From a virus, in the IMG/VR virus record IMGVR_UViG_3300011113_000500, positions 1-64,000 of that record: DNA of 64,000 nt; one strand, 5' to 3'. The notes under the pieces were generated by a model. It made no database searches and had not been told where the DNA came from. It was given only the letters and a program-made list of their open reading frames with translations. The translations under genes and the position numbers were made by a program. Positions within the stretch are counted from its first letter, which is position 1. Each line of letters opens with the position of its first letter. Positions 22,864-28,702 of the stretch are shown one piece after another.

Positions 22864-23415
22864 TTAGTCCCACCAACCTCTAATACCTGATCCGTCAAAT
22901 TGATCCAGGAACTCGGACTTCTTACTGAACTTGCTATAGTCTTGTCCTTTGATTAGATGAATAAGCTCTTCCCAGCCTTTCGTTTGTATCTCACGAGCTC
23001 TCTTTAGGATCACATCATTATGTTTATCTTCTTCATCTGTCGTACTGGGTATCATAAGATACAACTCAGGATTGTCTTCTGTTTGCTGGAATGTAAAGTC
23101 TCTGTAAATGAACTCCATGCCTAACTCCTTCTCCGCTTCTTCGATAAAGGTTTCGTTATTAAACATATCAAGCAAATATACTAATCGTTTCATGGCTTCT
23201 ACTTTCTTTTCTTTAGATATCCATTCTTCGATACCTCGTTCTTCTACATTAGTATGTATGTCTTTTATAGCAGCAGACATAAAATCAAACACTCCGTGAT
23301 GTCCACTATACCAACGATAGCTCCATAAGGCTTTACGGAATATCCAAAGTGATCTGAAAAAACTAGGAATATCATATCTTAACACTTCCCAGTAACGTTG
23401 TAACCTGTATCTCAT
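22864..23415 (-). CDS. conserved phage hypothetical protein
   Basis: The 183-residue protein has an N-terminal Trp/Arg/Phe-rich stretch (RYWEVLRYDIPSFFRSLWIF), then a helical acidic body. Similar proteins with the FFRSLWIFRKALW-type start occur in many large phages, with no known function. It overlaps the lipoprotein gene by ATGA. Confidence 0.68.
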   Translation of the reverse strand: MRYRLQRYWEVLRYDIPSFFRSLWIFRKALWSYRWYSGHHGVFDFMSAAIKDIHTNVEERGIEEWISKEKKVEAMKRLVYLLDMFNNETFIEEAEKELGMEFIYRDFTFQQTEDNPELYLMIPSTTDEEDKHNDVILKRAREIQTKGWEELIHLIKGQDYSKFSKKSEFLDQFDGSGIRGWWD

Positions 23416-23600
23416 CTACGTTTCTTTTTAGGTGAACACTTATGTTGCAATTGATTATAGTTATGTTTATTAACGCGTTGCGTTGACTTATGCATTTGAT
23501 TGCCAGTCTTGCGATGCTTGTTATAATTATAACCATGTTGTTGTGATGCACATGATACCAATATCACAGATGCAATCAAGAAGTAAATTAATTTTTTCAT
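23412..23600 (-). CDS. small basic lipoprotein
   Basis: The 62-residue protein has the lipobox VSCAS (Cys17), then an Asn/His/Lys/Gln-rich, very basic mature part. It overlaps genes on both sides by ATGA. Envelope location inferred; role unknown. Confidence 0.6.
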   Translation of the reverse strand: MKKLIYFLIASVILVSCASQQHGYNYNKHRKTGNQMHKSTQRVNKHNYNQLQHKCSPKKKRR

Positions 23601-23737
23601 TCTTCGTTGTACTTATATTTTTCGCGTTTATATTGTTTACCGCTAGGTTTAGCTTTTTGAATCATCTTTCTACGTATGATTTGAGCTACATGCCTCGGAC
23701 GTAATCCGTTGATTAATTGTTCGTCATCTGTTTTCAT
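23597..23737 (-). CDS. 46-residue basic protein
   Basis: ATG 23737 to TGA 23597 starts MKTDDEQLINGLRPRHVAQI and ends with a Lys/Tyr/Glu-rich tail. The ATGA overlap with the lipoprotein gene supports it. Function unknown. Confidence 0.5.
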   Translation of the reverse strand: MKTDDEQLINGLRPRHVAQIIRRKMIQKAKPSGKQYKREKYKYNEE

Positions 23738-23882
23738 AGTCATCTCGGTTTACTATTAAATAATGTCCGCGATAATAACCACACACTTCTCTGAGATACG
23801 TACGTTCCGTACGCCATTGAGACCAATCGAAATCAACTTCGTGCCATGTATCATCATTCGGAAATCTAACTCTTGCTTTCAT
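23724..23882 (-). CDS. 52-residue hypothetical protein
   Basis: ATG 23882 to TGA 23724 (an ATG one codon upstream is also possible) encodes MKARVRFPNDDTWHEVDF... with several Trp, Tyr and Arg. It overlaps the next gene by 14 nt. Function unknown. Confidence 0.5.
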   Translation of the reverse strand: MKARVRFPNDDTWHEVDFDWSQWRTERTYLREVCGYYRGHYLIVNRDDYENR

Positions 23883-23891
23883 CATTTATAA

Positions 23892-24407
23892 TTATCCTTT
23901 TTCTACCCAACGGCATTCGTAATTAGGAAGTACTGCCTTCTTTGCATATGTGTCAATGCAAGGTTTACCGGTATGGTATTTTCCTGCTGCCTTCTTCCAA
24001 CATTTAGTCTTTTTATAATTTTCAGACATTATCTTCATGGAAATGTATACATTCAATTCTATACTATCACGCAATGCTTGCTTTGTTACTTTGAACCCAG
24101 CATAATGCGATGCATATTGTGGCATAATCTGCATAGGACCTACAGCACCGCATCGTGAAGTCTTTCTATGATCGTACAAGCTATCACTAGGCCCTCGATA
24201 TGTTGTTTCTAAATAGGCAATATTGAAGGCAACATGTAATGGTATATCAAAGGAATCCGCATATAACACTATGGCATTATACATTCTCTCTGCATTGGTT
24301 AATGGTGCCGGTTGAATTGGTTCTGGCTCTTCATTATACTTACCAAACATTACTAATGATACCGAAATTAGCAGGCATACTGCTATAAAGTACATAACTT
24401 TTTTCAT
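23892..24407 (-). CDS. lytic transglycosylase (SLT-type)
   Basis: The 171-residue protein has a signal/anchor helix (YFIAVCLLISVSLVMFG) and then an SLT domain: YLETTY with the catalytic Glu (about residue 68), CGAVGPMQIMPQYA and AAGKYHTG. It would cut peptidoglycan with a 1,6-anhydro product in the periplasm. It could serve lysis or remodelling. First gene behind the promoter at 24429. Confidence 0.85.
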   Translation of the reverse strand: MKKVMYFIAVCLLISVSLVMFGKYNEEPEPIQPAPLTNAERMYNAIVLYADSFDIPLHVAFNIAYLETTYRGPSDSLYDHRKTSRCGAVGPMQIMPQYASHYAGFKVTKQALRDSIELNVYISMKIMSENYKKTKCWKKAAGKYHTGKPCIDTYAKKAVLPNYECRWVEKG

Positions 24408-24428
24408 AAGCTTTAATTATAATTTTCA

Positions 24429-24460
24429 TAAAGATAAGTACATTTTTTCAAAAATCCTAA
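24429..24460 (-). promoter_or_regulatory. Bacteroidetes-type promoter
   Basis: The minus strand reads TTAG (24460-24457), 20 nt, TATCTTTA (24436-24429). It is 21 nt before the transglycosylase ATG. Confidence 0.7.
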
Positions 24461-24480
24461 GGAAATGTTAAAAAAGTTGT

Positions 24481-24505
24481 AAGTCATTGAAAATCAATGG
24501 ATTAA
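24481..24505. repeat. single 25-bp promoter-associated repeat
   Basis: One copy of the unit (AAGTCATTGAAAATCAATGG...) lies 20 nt upstream of the -33 box and is followed directly by the terminator hairpin. Confidence 0.55.
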
Positions 24506-24508
24506 CGT

Positions 24509-24537
24509 AAAAAAGGGGCTTTGACACCCCTTTTCTC
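24509..24537 (-). terminator. rho-independent terminator
   Basis: On the minus strand AAAAGGGG and CCCCTTTT form an 8-bp stem with an 8-nt loop followed by TTTTTTA-like bases, 23 nt after the stop of the gene at 24560. This is the clearest intrinsic terminator in the window and would end the tRNA/24560 transcript. Confidence 0.8.
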
Positions 24538-24559
24538 TGTAGACGTTCCATGTTTAATG

Positions 24560-24943
24560 TTATCCGTTAATTAGTTCTTTCTTTAATTTCTTATCTGAAA
24601 AATAAGTATCGATCAGTTTGTCAACACGCTTATCCGTGTATGACGTGCTTTGTGTAACTGCATCTGTGATTTGTCCGTTTATCTTTAAATCCATCTCACG
24701 CTGCAAATCAGTTACATGTCCATAAGCATGACGCTCCATGTTATCCATTCTACGATCTAAGTCTTCACGAAAACGATGAATACTGTCCCACGTGTTACGA
24801 TCCGATGAGTGTATCATCTCTTCTTGCTGTTTAACTGCTCTTAACAATTTGCTAATCTTAACTACACCCCAAACGATTGTTGCTATTGCTATAGCTCCAA
24901 CTATCGAGAGCATACCTAAAACAAAATACATTGTTGTTTCCAT
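24560..24943 (-). CDS. membrane-anchored coiled-coil protein
   Basis: The 127-residue protein has one N-terminal TM helix (FVLGMLSIVGAIAIATIVWGVV) and then a long coil (about 30-120) with MDNMERHA and DKRVDKLID heptads. Possibly a spanin-like or scaffold protein. It is the only protein between the terminator and the tRNA genes. Confidence 0.65.
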   Translation of the reverse strand: METTMYFVLGMLSIVGAIAIATIVWGVVKISKLLRAVKQQEEMIHSSDRNTWDSIHRFREDLDRRMDNMERHAYGHVTDLQREMDLKINGQITDAVTQSTSYTDKRVDKLIDTYFSDKKLKKELING

Positions 24944-24982
24944 AATTTATCTCCTTTTATATTTCAAAGAACGTCTACATTG

Positions 24983-25056
24983 TGCGCCCTCCTGGGATCG
25001 AACCAGGCACCTACTGATTATGAGTCAGTTGCTCTAACCGAATGAGCTAAGGGCGC
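24983..25056 (-). tRNA. tRNA-Met(CAU) (or Ile2-CAU)
   Basis: A full cloverleaf: acceptor GCGCCCT/AGGGCGC, D-arm GCTCATTCGGTTAGAGC, anticodon stem ACTGA/TCAGT around CTCATAA (anticodon CAU) and T-arm CCTGG-TTCGATC-CCAGG. CCA is not encoded. An elongator Met or an Ile tRNA with modified C34 cannot be told apart from sequence by eye. Confidence 0.9.
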
Positions 25057-25061
25057 TTGCA

Positions 25062-25097
25062 GCGTAGTGGGGCTGCAGACCCCTGAGGCTACTACGC
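25062..25097 (-). other. strong hairpin in the tRNA spacer
   Basis: GCGTAGT and ACTACGC pair over 7 bp and enclose a second stem GGGG/CCCC. It lies 5 nt from tRNA-Met. A processing signal or remnant of a tRNA acceptor stem is possible. The rest of the spacer (25098-25167) shows nothing I can name. Confidence 0.45.
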
Positions 25098-25167
25098 ATT
25101 TTATCCTCTTTAGCAAAAGCCATACTCTGGGACGCTGTTCTTATGGGTAGCGTAGCATGTACTTTAG

Positions 25168-25272
25168 TAGTCAGGACAGGATTCGAACCTGTATGATGGG
25201 TTTTTCGAGAACTTCGTTGTACTTCCTATCCACATCTACTCGATATAGCGTCTACCATTCCGCCACCTGACT
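25168..25272 (-). tRNA. tRNA-like element, 105 nt, with abnormal anticodon region
   Basis: Acceptor AGTCAGG/CCTGACT, a leucine-type D-arm (GCGGAATGGTAGACGC) and a T-arm ACAGG-TTCGAAT-CCTGT are all intact. Between D- and T-arms lie 55 nt in which no normal 7-nt anticodon loop can be drawn. The best fit is TATC/GATA around an 11-nt loop. At 105 nt it is about 20 nt longer than a normal class II tRNA. It could hold a small insertion, be a pseudo-tRNA, or have another function. Confidence 0.55.
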
Positions 25273-25276
25273 GTAT

Positions 25277-25309
25277 GTGGGCTACCCTCCTTTCGTCGCA
25301 ACCGCCCAC
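25277..25309 (-). other. hairpin in the tRNA spacer
   Basis: GTGGGC and GCCCAC pair over 6 bp with a 21-nt loop, 5 nt before the tRNA-like element at 25168. Possible processing element. Confidence 0.35.
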
Positions 25310-25328
25310 CCGTTGTGATTTCAGATTG

Positions 25329-25403
25329 TAGTCAGGACAGGATTCGAACCTATGCTTTCTCATACTATATGAGCGGGCCATTACCAAATTTCGCCACCTG
25401 ACT
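25329..25403 (-). tRNA. tRNA-like element, 75 nt, possible UAG anticodon
   Basis: Acceptor stem (AGTCAGG/CCTGACT) is identical to the neighbour at 25168, and the T-arm differs by one base. The anticodon arm GCTCA-TATAGTA-TGAGA gives 4 pairs and a loop with UAG at 34-36, but position 33 is A (not U) and 37 is U (not a purine). So it is either a degenerate tRNA or one with unusual decoding. UAG would read leucine CUA codons. Confidence 0.5.
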
Positions 25404-25408
25404 ATTTT

Positions 25409-25425
25409 GAGGATGAGAAGTCCTC
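25409..25425 (-). other. anticodon-arm-like hairpin
   Basis: GAGGA/TCCTC encloses the 7-nt loop CTTCTCA on the minus strand. It looks like an anticodon arm with UCU, but no T-arm follows. Probably a spacer hairpin or tRNA remnant. Confidence 0.3.
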
Positions 25426-25426
25426 T

Positions 25427-25483
25427 GTGTTGTGTCATAACTGGATGACCTACCAACTAATTCCTTTCTCAAGGGAACAACAC
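25427..25483 (-). other. closed multi-stem RNA structure in the tRNA spacer
   Basis: GTGTTGT and ACAACAC pair over 7 bp and enclose two hairpins, TTCC...GGAA and GTCAT...ATGAC. This looks like a small three-way junction, lying 6 nt from tRNA-Glu. No known family recognised. Confidence 0.4.
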
Positions 25484-25488
25484 ATATG

Positions 25489-25560
25489 TAGTCGGTAGGG
25501 GATTCGAACCCCTATGACAAGAATGAAAATCTTGTATCCTAACCCTTAGATGAACCGACC
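25489..25560 (-). tRNA. tRNA-Glu(UUC)
   Basis: Acceptor GGTCGGT/ACCGACT (G-U at 1-72), anticodon stem CAAGA/TCTTG around TTTTCAT (UUC), T-arm AGGGG-TTCGAAT-CCCCT. Normal class I length. The 3' end of the upstream protein gene reaches 15 nt into its 5' side. Confidence 0.88.
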
Positions 25561-25791
25561 AAGATTAGTATTTACTTTTTTCTTGCCAGCCTTCTTAACA
25601 GCTTTCTGTTTAACTGGTTTAGGTTTCTTTTCTTTCTTAAGTTTTCGATTAGTCATGGATTCTAATACTCCTGGAGCGTATTCAATCTCTGTCTTGATCG
25701 GGCCGTTCTTAAATTTATTAAGATCATAGTACCATATACTAGTGCTAAATTCAGACGTATATGTACGTGTAAACTTTGTTTTGCCTTCCAT
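25546..25791 (-). CDS. small protein with Lys-rich C-terminus
   Basis: The 81-residue protein has an N-terminal beta-like part (FTRTYTSEFSTSIWYYDL), then a very basic tail (about 50-75). It lies between tRNA-fMet and tRNA-Glu and its last five codons run into tRNA-Glu. Probably real because of composition and tight fit, with a DNA/RNA-binding tail likely. Confidence 0.55.
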   Translation of the reverse strand: MEGKTKFTRTYTSEFSTSIWYYDLNKFKNGPIKTEIEYAPGVLESMTNRKLKKEKKPKPVKQKAVKKAGKKKVNTNLGRFI

Positions 25792-25804
25792 AACTCAAAA
25801 TTAG

Positions 25805-25877
25805 TAGCGGGGGATGGATTCGAACCACCGGCCTTTAGGTTATGAGCCTAACGAGCTACCAACTGCTCTACCCCACA
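25805..25877 (-). tRNA. initiator-like tRNA-fMet(CAU)
   Basis: Acceptor TGTGGGG/CCCCGCT leaves a 1-72 mismatch (T-T), which is the hallmark of bacterial initiator tRNA. The anticodon arm TTAGG-CTCATAA-CCTAA has CAU, and the D-arm AGCAGTTGGTAGCT and the T-arm are normal. A phage initiator tRNA could support high-level initiation. Confidence 0.8.
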
Positions 25878-26815
25878 ATATAAAAATGCCTGAGACTACA
25901 GCATATGTACTAGGTCTTTTGTCGGATTATGTATTCCCTTCTTGTCCACCAACTTTTGATTGGTATCCTAGCAATGCCGGTTATTTAAGTGAACCACTCT
26001 TTGAGCTACATGTTTTGGACTACTCTCGTCGTACTCTATCTGTTCAACCCTGCCGAGCTGATTCATCCTTGCGGGACTACAAACTTTTCAAACGAATCAC
26101 CTTAGGCTTGCGACCTTCGATGGCAATGAACAACTCATTACTAGGTAGGCATCTTTCGTCCGTAGCTGGTAAGCACTTATGCTTTGTTAATTATTAGTTT
26201 TGCTGATAATAGTGCAAAGTGTATTAGTTGCAGATTCGGAAAGTAGTGGCTTACCATTAAGCTAACCCATCTTTTGAACGAGTCAATACTCAACTACTCT
26301 CTGAAGTGTCCCCACTTCCATACTTCAAGAATTCTACGTAAATAAACTTTGGTAAGTCTATCTCCGGTGCAGTAACAGCACCACCTGTACACTGACATTG
26401 CCTTTCGGCTTTAAGATCCCTCTTGTATTGGAACTCGCAATGATATACTCGGATAAGCATACTTCTTGCAGAATATTCGTTCCTATAGGTTATTCTTATT
26501 GCTCTTCCGAACTCAACCAAATGACCTGCATCACCTGGTCATCAATTCACTTCCCTTACAGTGTCACCCTCAGGTACAAAGAATTGATGATATCCTACTT
26601 GCCTACTCAAGCTCGCAACAACCGAAGCTATTACAAACCGCAAACCACATTAACTAAGGTGATTCACTTTATCCTGGTTTCCCAGTTTATTTAACGACCA
26701 TAGGCGGCCGATTATCATTTATCAGATTAAATGTCTCATAATCAACCCGAAGGTCTCATAATCAACTACTGAATGGATAATAATATTTTCAAAGAACTTT
26801 CTATCTTCTAACTTA
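25878..26815 (-). ncRNA. candidate large structured non-coding RNA in the tRNA cluster
   Basis: About 0.94 kb between tRNA-fMet and the promoter at 26820 holds no convincing protein gene, in a genome that otherwise has almost no empty space. On the minus strand it carries many stems: a 10-bp pair (26539-26548 with 26581-26590), GAAGTG/CACTTC (26303-26318), GGTGC/GCACC (26366-26382), an 8-bp pair at 26190-26210, AAGCA/TGCTT (26171-26184) and ACCAA/TTGGT (25948-25964). It also has a UUCG tetraloop (26745-26754) and a GAAA tetraloop closed by GCC/GGC (26400-26409). A tRNA 5'-half-like segment lies at about 26236-26273. Size, promoter and tRNA linkage recall GOLLD/ROOL-type phage RNAs. I cannot confirm a family. 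Confidence 0.55.
26733..26766. repeat. two direct repeats flanking a UUCG hairpin
   Basis: GTCTCATAATCAAC occurs at 26733 and again 20 nt later, with the ACC-UUCG-GGT hairpin between them on the minus strand. They sit in the 5' leader of the candidate non-coding RNA. Confidence 0.5.
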
Positions 26816-26819
26816 TACC

Positions 26820-26851
26820 TAAATATAAGTACGATATTTCAATTTTCCTAA
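26820..26851 (-). promoter_or_regulatory. promoter in front of the candidate non-coding RNA
   Basis: The minus strand reads TTAG (26851-26848), 20 nt, TATATTTA (26827-26820). The first protein start downstream is about 1 kb away (25791), beyond tRNA-fMet, so this promoter appears to serve RNA genes. Confidence 0.65.
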
Positions 26852-26886
26852 TCTTTTTGAAACTTTTTTTCAAAAATGTTTTTTCG

Positions 26887-26972
26887 TACCCGGAGTGGGA
26901 CTTGAACCCACACGAGCATTACTGCTCATCAGATTTTAAGTCTGACATGACTACCAATTCCATCACCCGGCC
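26887..26972 (-). tRNA. tRNA-Leu(UAA) with altered 5' acceptor strand
   Basis: Class II tRNA, 86 nt: anticodon arm TCAGA-CTTAAAA-TCTGA (UAA), variable arm GAGCAGTAATGCTC and T-arm GTGGG-TTCAAGT-CCCAC. The 5' acceptor strand GGCCGGG pairs imperfectly with TCCGGGT (G-G at 2-71, G-U at 1-72 and 7-66). A fragment 0.5 kb away (27441-27468) has the strand GCCCGGA, which pairs fully. The first 10 nt also encode the end of the HNH gene. Confidence 0.82.
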
Positions 26973-27397
26973 ATTCTTTTTGCTTTTAAGGCATGTGATA
27001 TCTTTTTTTTATGTTCGTCACTTTTAAATTTACCTTTATTACCTCTCCCGCCAGCGGACTTATCACCGCTACCATTACGGCGACATGCTTCTGCATAGCC
27101 ATATTTTTCAATCGAACGTTCCCATACACTTTTCCATGTACCATTCTCTTTCGAATCATTTACATTCTCTTTAGGAGTACCAAAATATAAATGTTTTGGA
27201 TTCGAACATTTCGCATTATTACATTTATGACATAGTAAAATTTTATGTCCAGATGGTATTGTTGTTTTTAAAAACTCTGCTAATAATCCTTTGAAGTTAG
27301 TAGAGTTACCTCCTCGTTCAATACACGCATCAGACATATCTAAATGAAGCTGTCTGTCAGATACCGGCAATTCAATGTAAAGTTTAATATCGATCAT
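26963..27397 (-). CDS. HNH homing endonuclease with NUMOD3-like motif
   Basis: The 144-residue protein has LLCHKCNNAKCSNPKHLYFG and then PKENVNDSKENGT, the HNH_3 homing-nuclease pattern. The C-terminus has a NUMOD3-type DNA-binding motif (FKSDEHKKKISHALK). The ATG at 27397 has AAAGGA in front; an upstream ATG at 27424 is less likely. Its stop lies inside tRNA-Leu, and a tRNA-Leu 5' half lies just upstream. This fits a mobile endonuclease inserted into a tRNA gene. Confidence 0.85.
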   Translation of the reverse strand: MIDIKLYIELPVSDRQLHLDMSDACIERGGNSTNFKGLLAEFLKTTIPSGHKILLCHKCNNAKCSNPKHLYFGTPKENVNDSKENGTWKSVWERSIEKYGYAEACRRNGSGDKSAGGRGNKGKFKSDEHKKKISHALKAKRMAG

Positions 27398-27440
27398 ATA
27401 TTCCTTTAAAATAAATATACACATTGAGCCGATTCTATAT

Positions 27441-27468
27441 GCGTGTCTACCGATTCCACCATCCGGGC
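27441..27468 (-). pseudogene. tRNA-Leu 5' half stranded by HNH insertion
   Basis: On the minus strand GCCCGGATGGTGGAATCGGTAGACAC is a leucine tRNA from position 1 to the end of the D-arm; the sequence then leaves the tRNA pattern. GCCCGGA pairs perfectly with the 3' acceptor strand TCCGGGT of tRNA-Leu at 26887. It looks like the original 5' half of that tRNA or of a tandem copy. Confidence 0.7.
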
Positions 27469-27472
27469 ATTG

Positions 27473-27589
27473 TTAACTAAATAACCAAGCCACAAACCTA
27501 AACACACTGGCAACTGCCCATAAAGCAATAACACTTATTGCAAATACTGCAGCCACTGTCGTAAATACATCTACCGGATCTTTTTTCAT
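27473..27589 (-). CDS. 38-residue membrane peptide
   Basis: ATG 27589 to TAA 27473: MKKDPVDVF then one long hydrophobic helix ending FRFVAWLFS. It starts 20 nt after a strong promoter and is the first gene before the split tRNA. Function unknown. Confidence 0.5.
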   Translation of the reverse strand: MKKDPVDVFTTVAAVFAISVIALWAVASVFRFVAWLFS

Positions 27590-27609
27590 ATATTTCTTAT
27601 TAACAATCA

Positions 27610-27641
27610 TAAAGATAAGTACATTTTTTCAAATAGGCAAA
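27610..27641 (-). promoter_or_regulatory. Bacteroidetes-type promoter upstream of the tRNA-Leu region
   Basis: The minus strand reads TTTG (27641-27638), 20 nt, TATCTTTA (27617-27610), the best match to consensus in the window. One 25-bp repeat unit (27673-27697) lies upstream. Confidence 0.75.
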
Positions 27642-27672
27642 GCTTTTTGTAACTTTTTTTCAAAAAAGTTGT

Positions 27673-27697
27673 AACTCATTGATTATCAAAAGTTTAT
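27673..27697. repeat. single 25-bp promoter-associated repeat
   Basis: One unit, AACTCATTGATTATCAA followed by AAGTTTAT, overlaps the last codons of the HNH gene at 27686. It has the perfect palindromic core. Confidence 0.55.
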
Positions 27698-28213
27698 ATG
27701 ATGACGCCCTTTAGCACCAAATGGATTACCTACCTGTAGATAATAACAATTGAAGCAAAGCATACGTAAATTCTCCCGTACATGATCATTACGATCGCCG
27801 TTTAAATGATCCAATAGCAATGGAACGGTATAATCGGTTATTCGTCTTTCTTCAAAACCACAGCAATCACACTTTTCTTCAAACTCGCCAGACCTTAACA
27901 AGCGTTCTTTAAGTTTGTATCGATTGTATCCATAATGTTTACCTTCCAGAATAGCTTTGATACTATACGGTCCAGTCAATTTAACTGGCATTGGTTTTGG
28001 AATACCTTTACCAAACGGATTCTTATGTAGGTCAAACAATGTTTTGCCTGTAGCCGGATCGATATACATTTTAGCATACTTCTTGTATACATCATATGAT
28101 ACCTTAAGGAATCTCGCAGCTCCTTTACATGACTTAGAGTTTTCCATTGCATAACGGATCTCTGTCTCTGTTAAGTTGTAAGGTTGTCTTCCTTGTCCTT
28201 TCGCGAATGGCAT
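27686..28213 (-). CDS. HNH endonuclease with zinc knuckles
   Basis: The 175-residue protein has an N-terminal helix-turn-helix-like part (NLTETEIRYAMENSKSCKGAARFL). A C-terminal HNH domain follows: CDCCG, VPLLLDHLNGDRNDH and NLRMLCFNCYYL, with two CxxC pairs. Probably a homing-type or DNA-processing nuclease. It lies directly upstream of the promoter for the tRNA-Leu region. Confidence 0.85.
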   Translation of the reverse strand: MPFAKGQGRQPYNLTETEIRYAMENSKSCKGAARFLKVSYDVYKKYAKMYIDPATGKTLFDLHKNPFGKGIPKPMPVKLTGPYSIKAILEGKHYGYNRYKLKERLLRSGEFEEKCDCCGFEERRITDYTVPLLLDHLNGDRNDHVRENLRMLCFNCYYLQVGNPFGAKGRHHINF

Positions 28214-28221
28214 AGTCTATG

Positions 28222-28578
28222 TTATAAATGTTCTACTTCAACTTCCGCGCCGTTTTCATTGTCTTCAAACACCGATACATATGTACATTCAAAATGTTCT
28301 AACAATTCACGCGCAATCATTTCACAACTCATTGCTCCGAATACATGGCTACGATCTGATATACTATAATACTTATCGTGCAGATATTCTATTACATCAC
28401 GTTTAAACATAATGAATTCAATATCACGGTCATCGTGGTATACTGCTTTCTTAAGTGTTATATGGAACATGTGCCTATGTAAATCTGATAGGAATGCTAC
28501 TTCTGGAAAAATATCTTTTGCAGCAGGCCAACAATGTAACCCATCTACTTGTAGTTTAACTATAACATTTGTTTTCAT
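28222..28578 (-). CDS. queD: QueD/6-carboxytetrahydropterin synthase-like protein
   Basis: The 118-residue protein has GLHCWPAA (strand with His), LHRHMFHI (the paired zinc His site), a SCEMIARELLEHF helix and a final SVFEDNENGAEV strand with the family Glu. This matches the QueD/PTPS fold that makes carboxy-tetrahydropterin in the 7-deazaguanine pathway. No QueC, QueE or FolE is visible here, so it would rely on host or distant phage genes. The DpdA-like gene at 59862 fits the same pathway. Confidence 0.72.
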   Translation of the reverse strand: MKTNVIVKLQVDGLHCWPAAKDIFPEVAFLSDLHRHMFHITLKKAVYHDDRDIEFIMFKRDVIEYLHDKYYSISDRSHVFGAMSCEMIARELLEHFECTYVSVFEDNENGAEVEVEHL

Positions 28579-28667
28579 TAGAATAAATCATTTAAGTGTT
28601 CTGGACATTCATCTATAATATAATTCTTTATAAACATTGTCCATTTAGTTCGTAACCAATTAATCAT
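28578..28667 (-). CDS. 29-residue peptide
   Basis: ATG 28667 to TAA 28578: MINWLRTKWTMFIKNYIID... It shares a TAATG junction with queD. The promoter -7 box ends 3 nt before its ATG, so it may be a leaderless start that couples into queD. Function unknown. Confidence 0.4.
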   Translation of the reverse strand: MINWLRTKWTMFIKNYIIDECPEHLNDLF

Positions 28668-28670
28668 GAT

Positions 28671-28702
28671 TAAATATAATTACTAATTCTCAGAAATCCA
28701 AA
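28671..28702 (-). promoter_or_regulatory. promoter for the queD-like gene
   Basis: The minus strand reads TTTG (28702-28699), 20 nt, TATATTTA (28678-28671). It abuts the end of the clpS-like gene and ends 3 nt before an ATG. Confidence 0.65.

Larger units (their letters stand above)
26963..27468 (-). mobile_element. probable homing-endonuclease insertion in tRNA-Leu
   Basis: The unit from the stranded tRNA 5' half to the new tRNA 5' end contains only the HNH gene and a 43-nt leader. I see no group I intron core (no GACTA/TAGTC P7 pair), so a free-standing insertion is more likely than an intron. Confidence 0.55.

Noticed and set aside
25814-26197. Plus-strand open frame starting MDSNHRPLGYEPNELPT
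   Set aside because: This peptide is the well-known false translation of a tRNA-Met gene on the other strand. The rest lies in the structured non-coding stretch and has no protein-like features.
26290-26520. Minus-strand open frame of 76 codons inside the non-coding stretch
   Set aside because: It starts only with TTG, has no spacing or ribosome-site support, and its bases form hairpins (GAAGTG/CACTTC, GGTGC/GCACC, GCC-GAAA-GGC) that better fit RNA structure.
25878-26815. Group I intron in a tRNA (because of the tRNA 5'-half-like segment at about 26236-26273)
   Set aside because: No P7-type GACTA/TAGTC pair was found and no matching 3' tRNA half (T-arm plus ACCCATC end) lies downstream.
25878-26815. 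tmRNA
   Set aside because: No tRNA-like T-arm closes the 3' side before tRNA-fMet and no ALAA-type tag frame was recognised.
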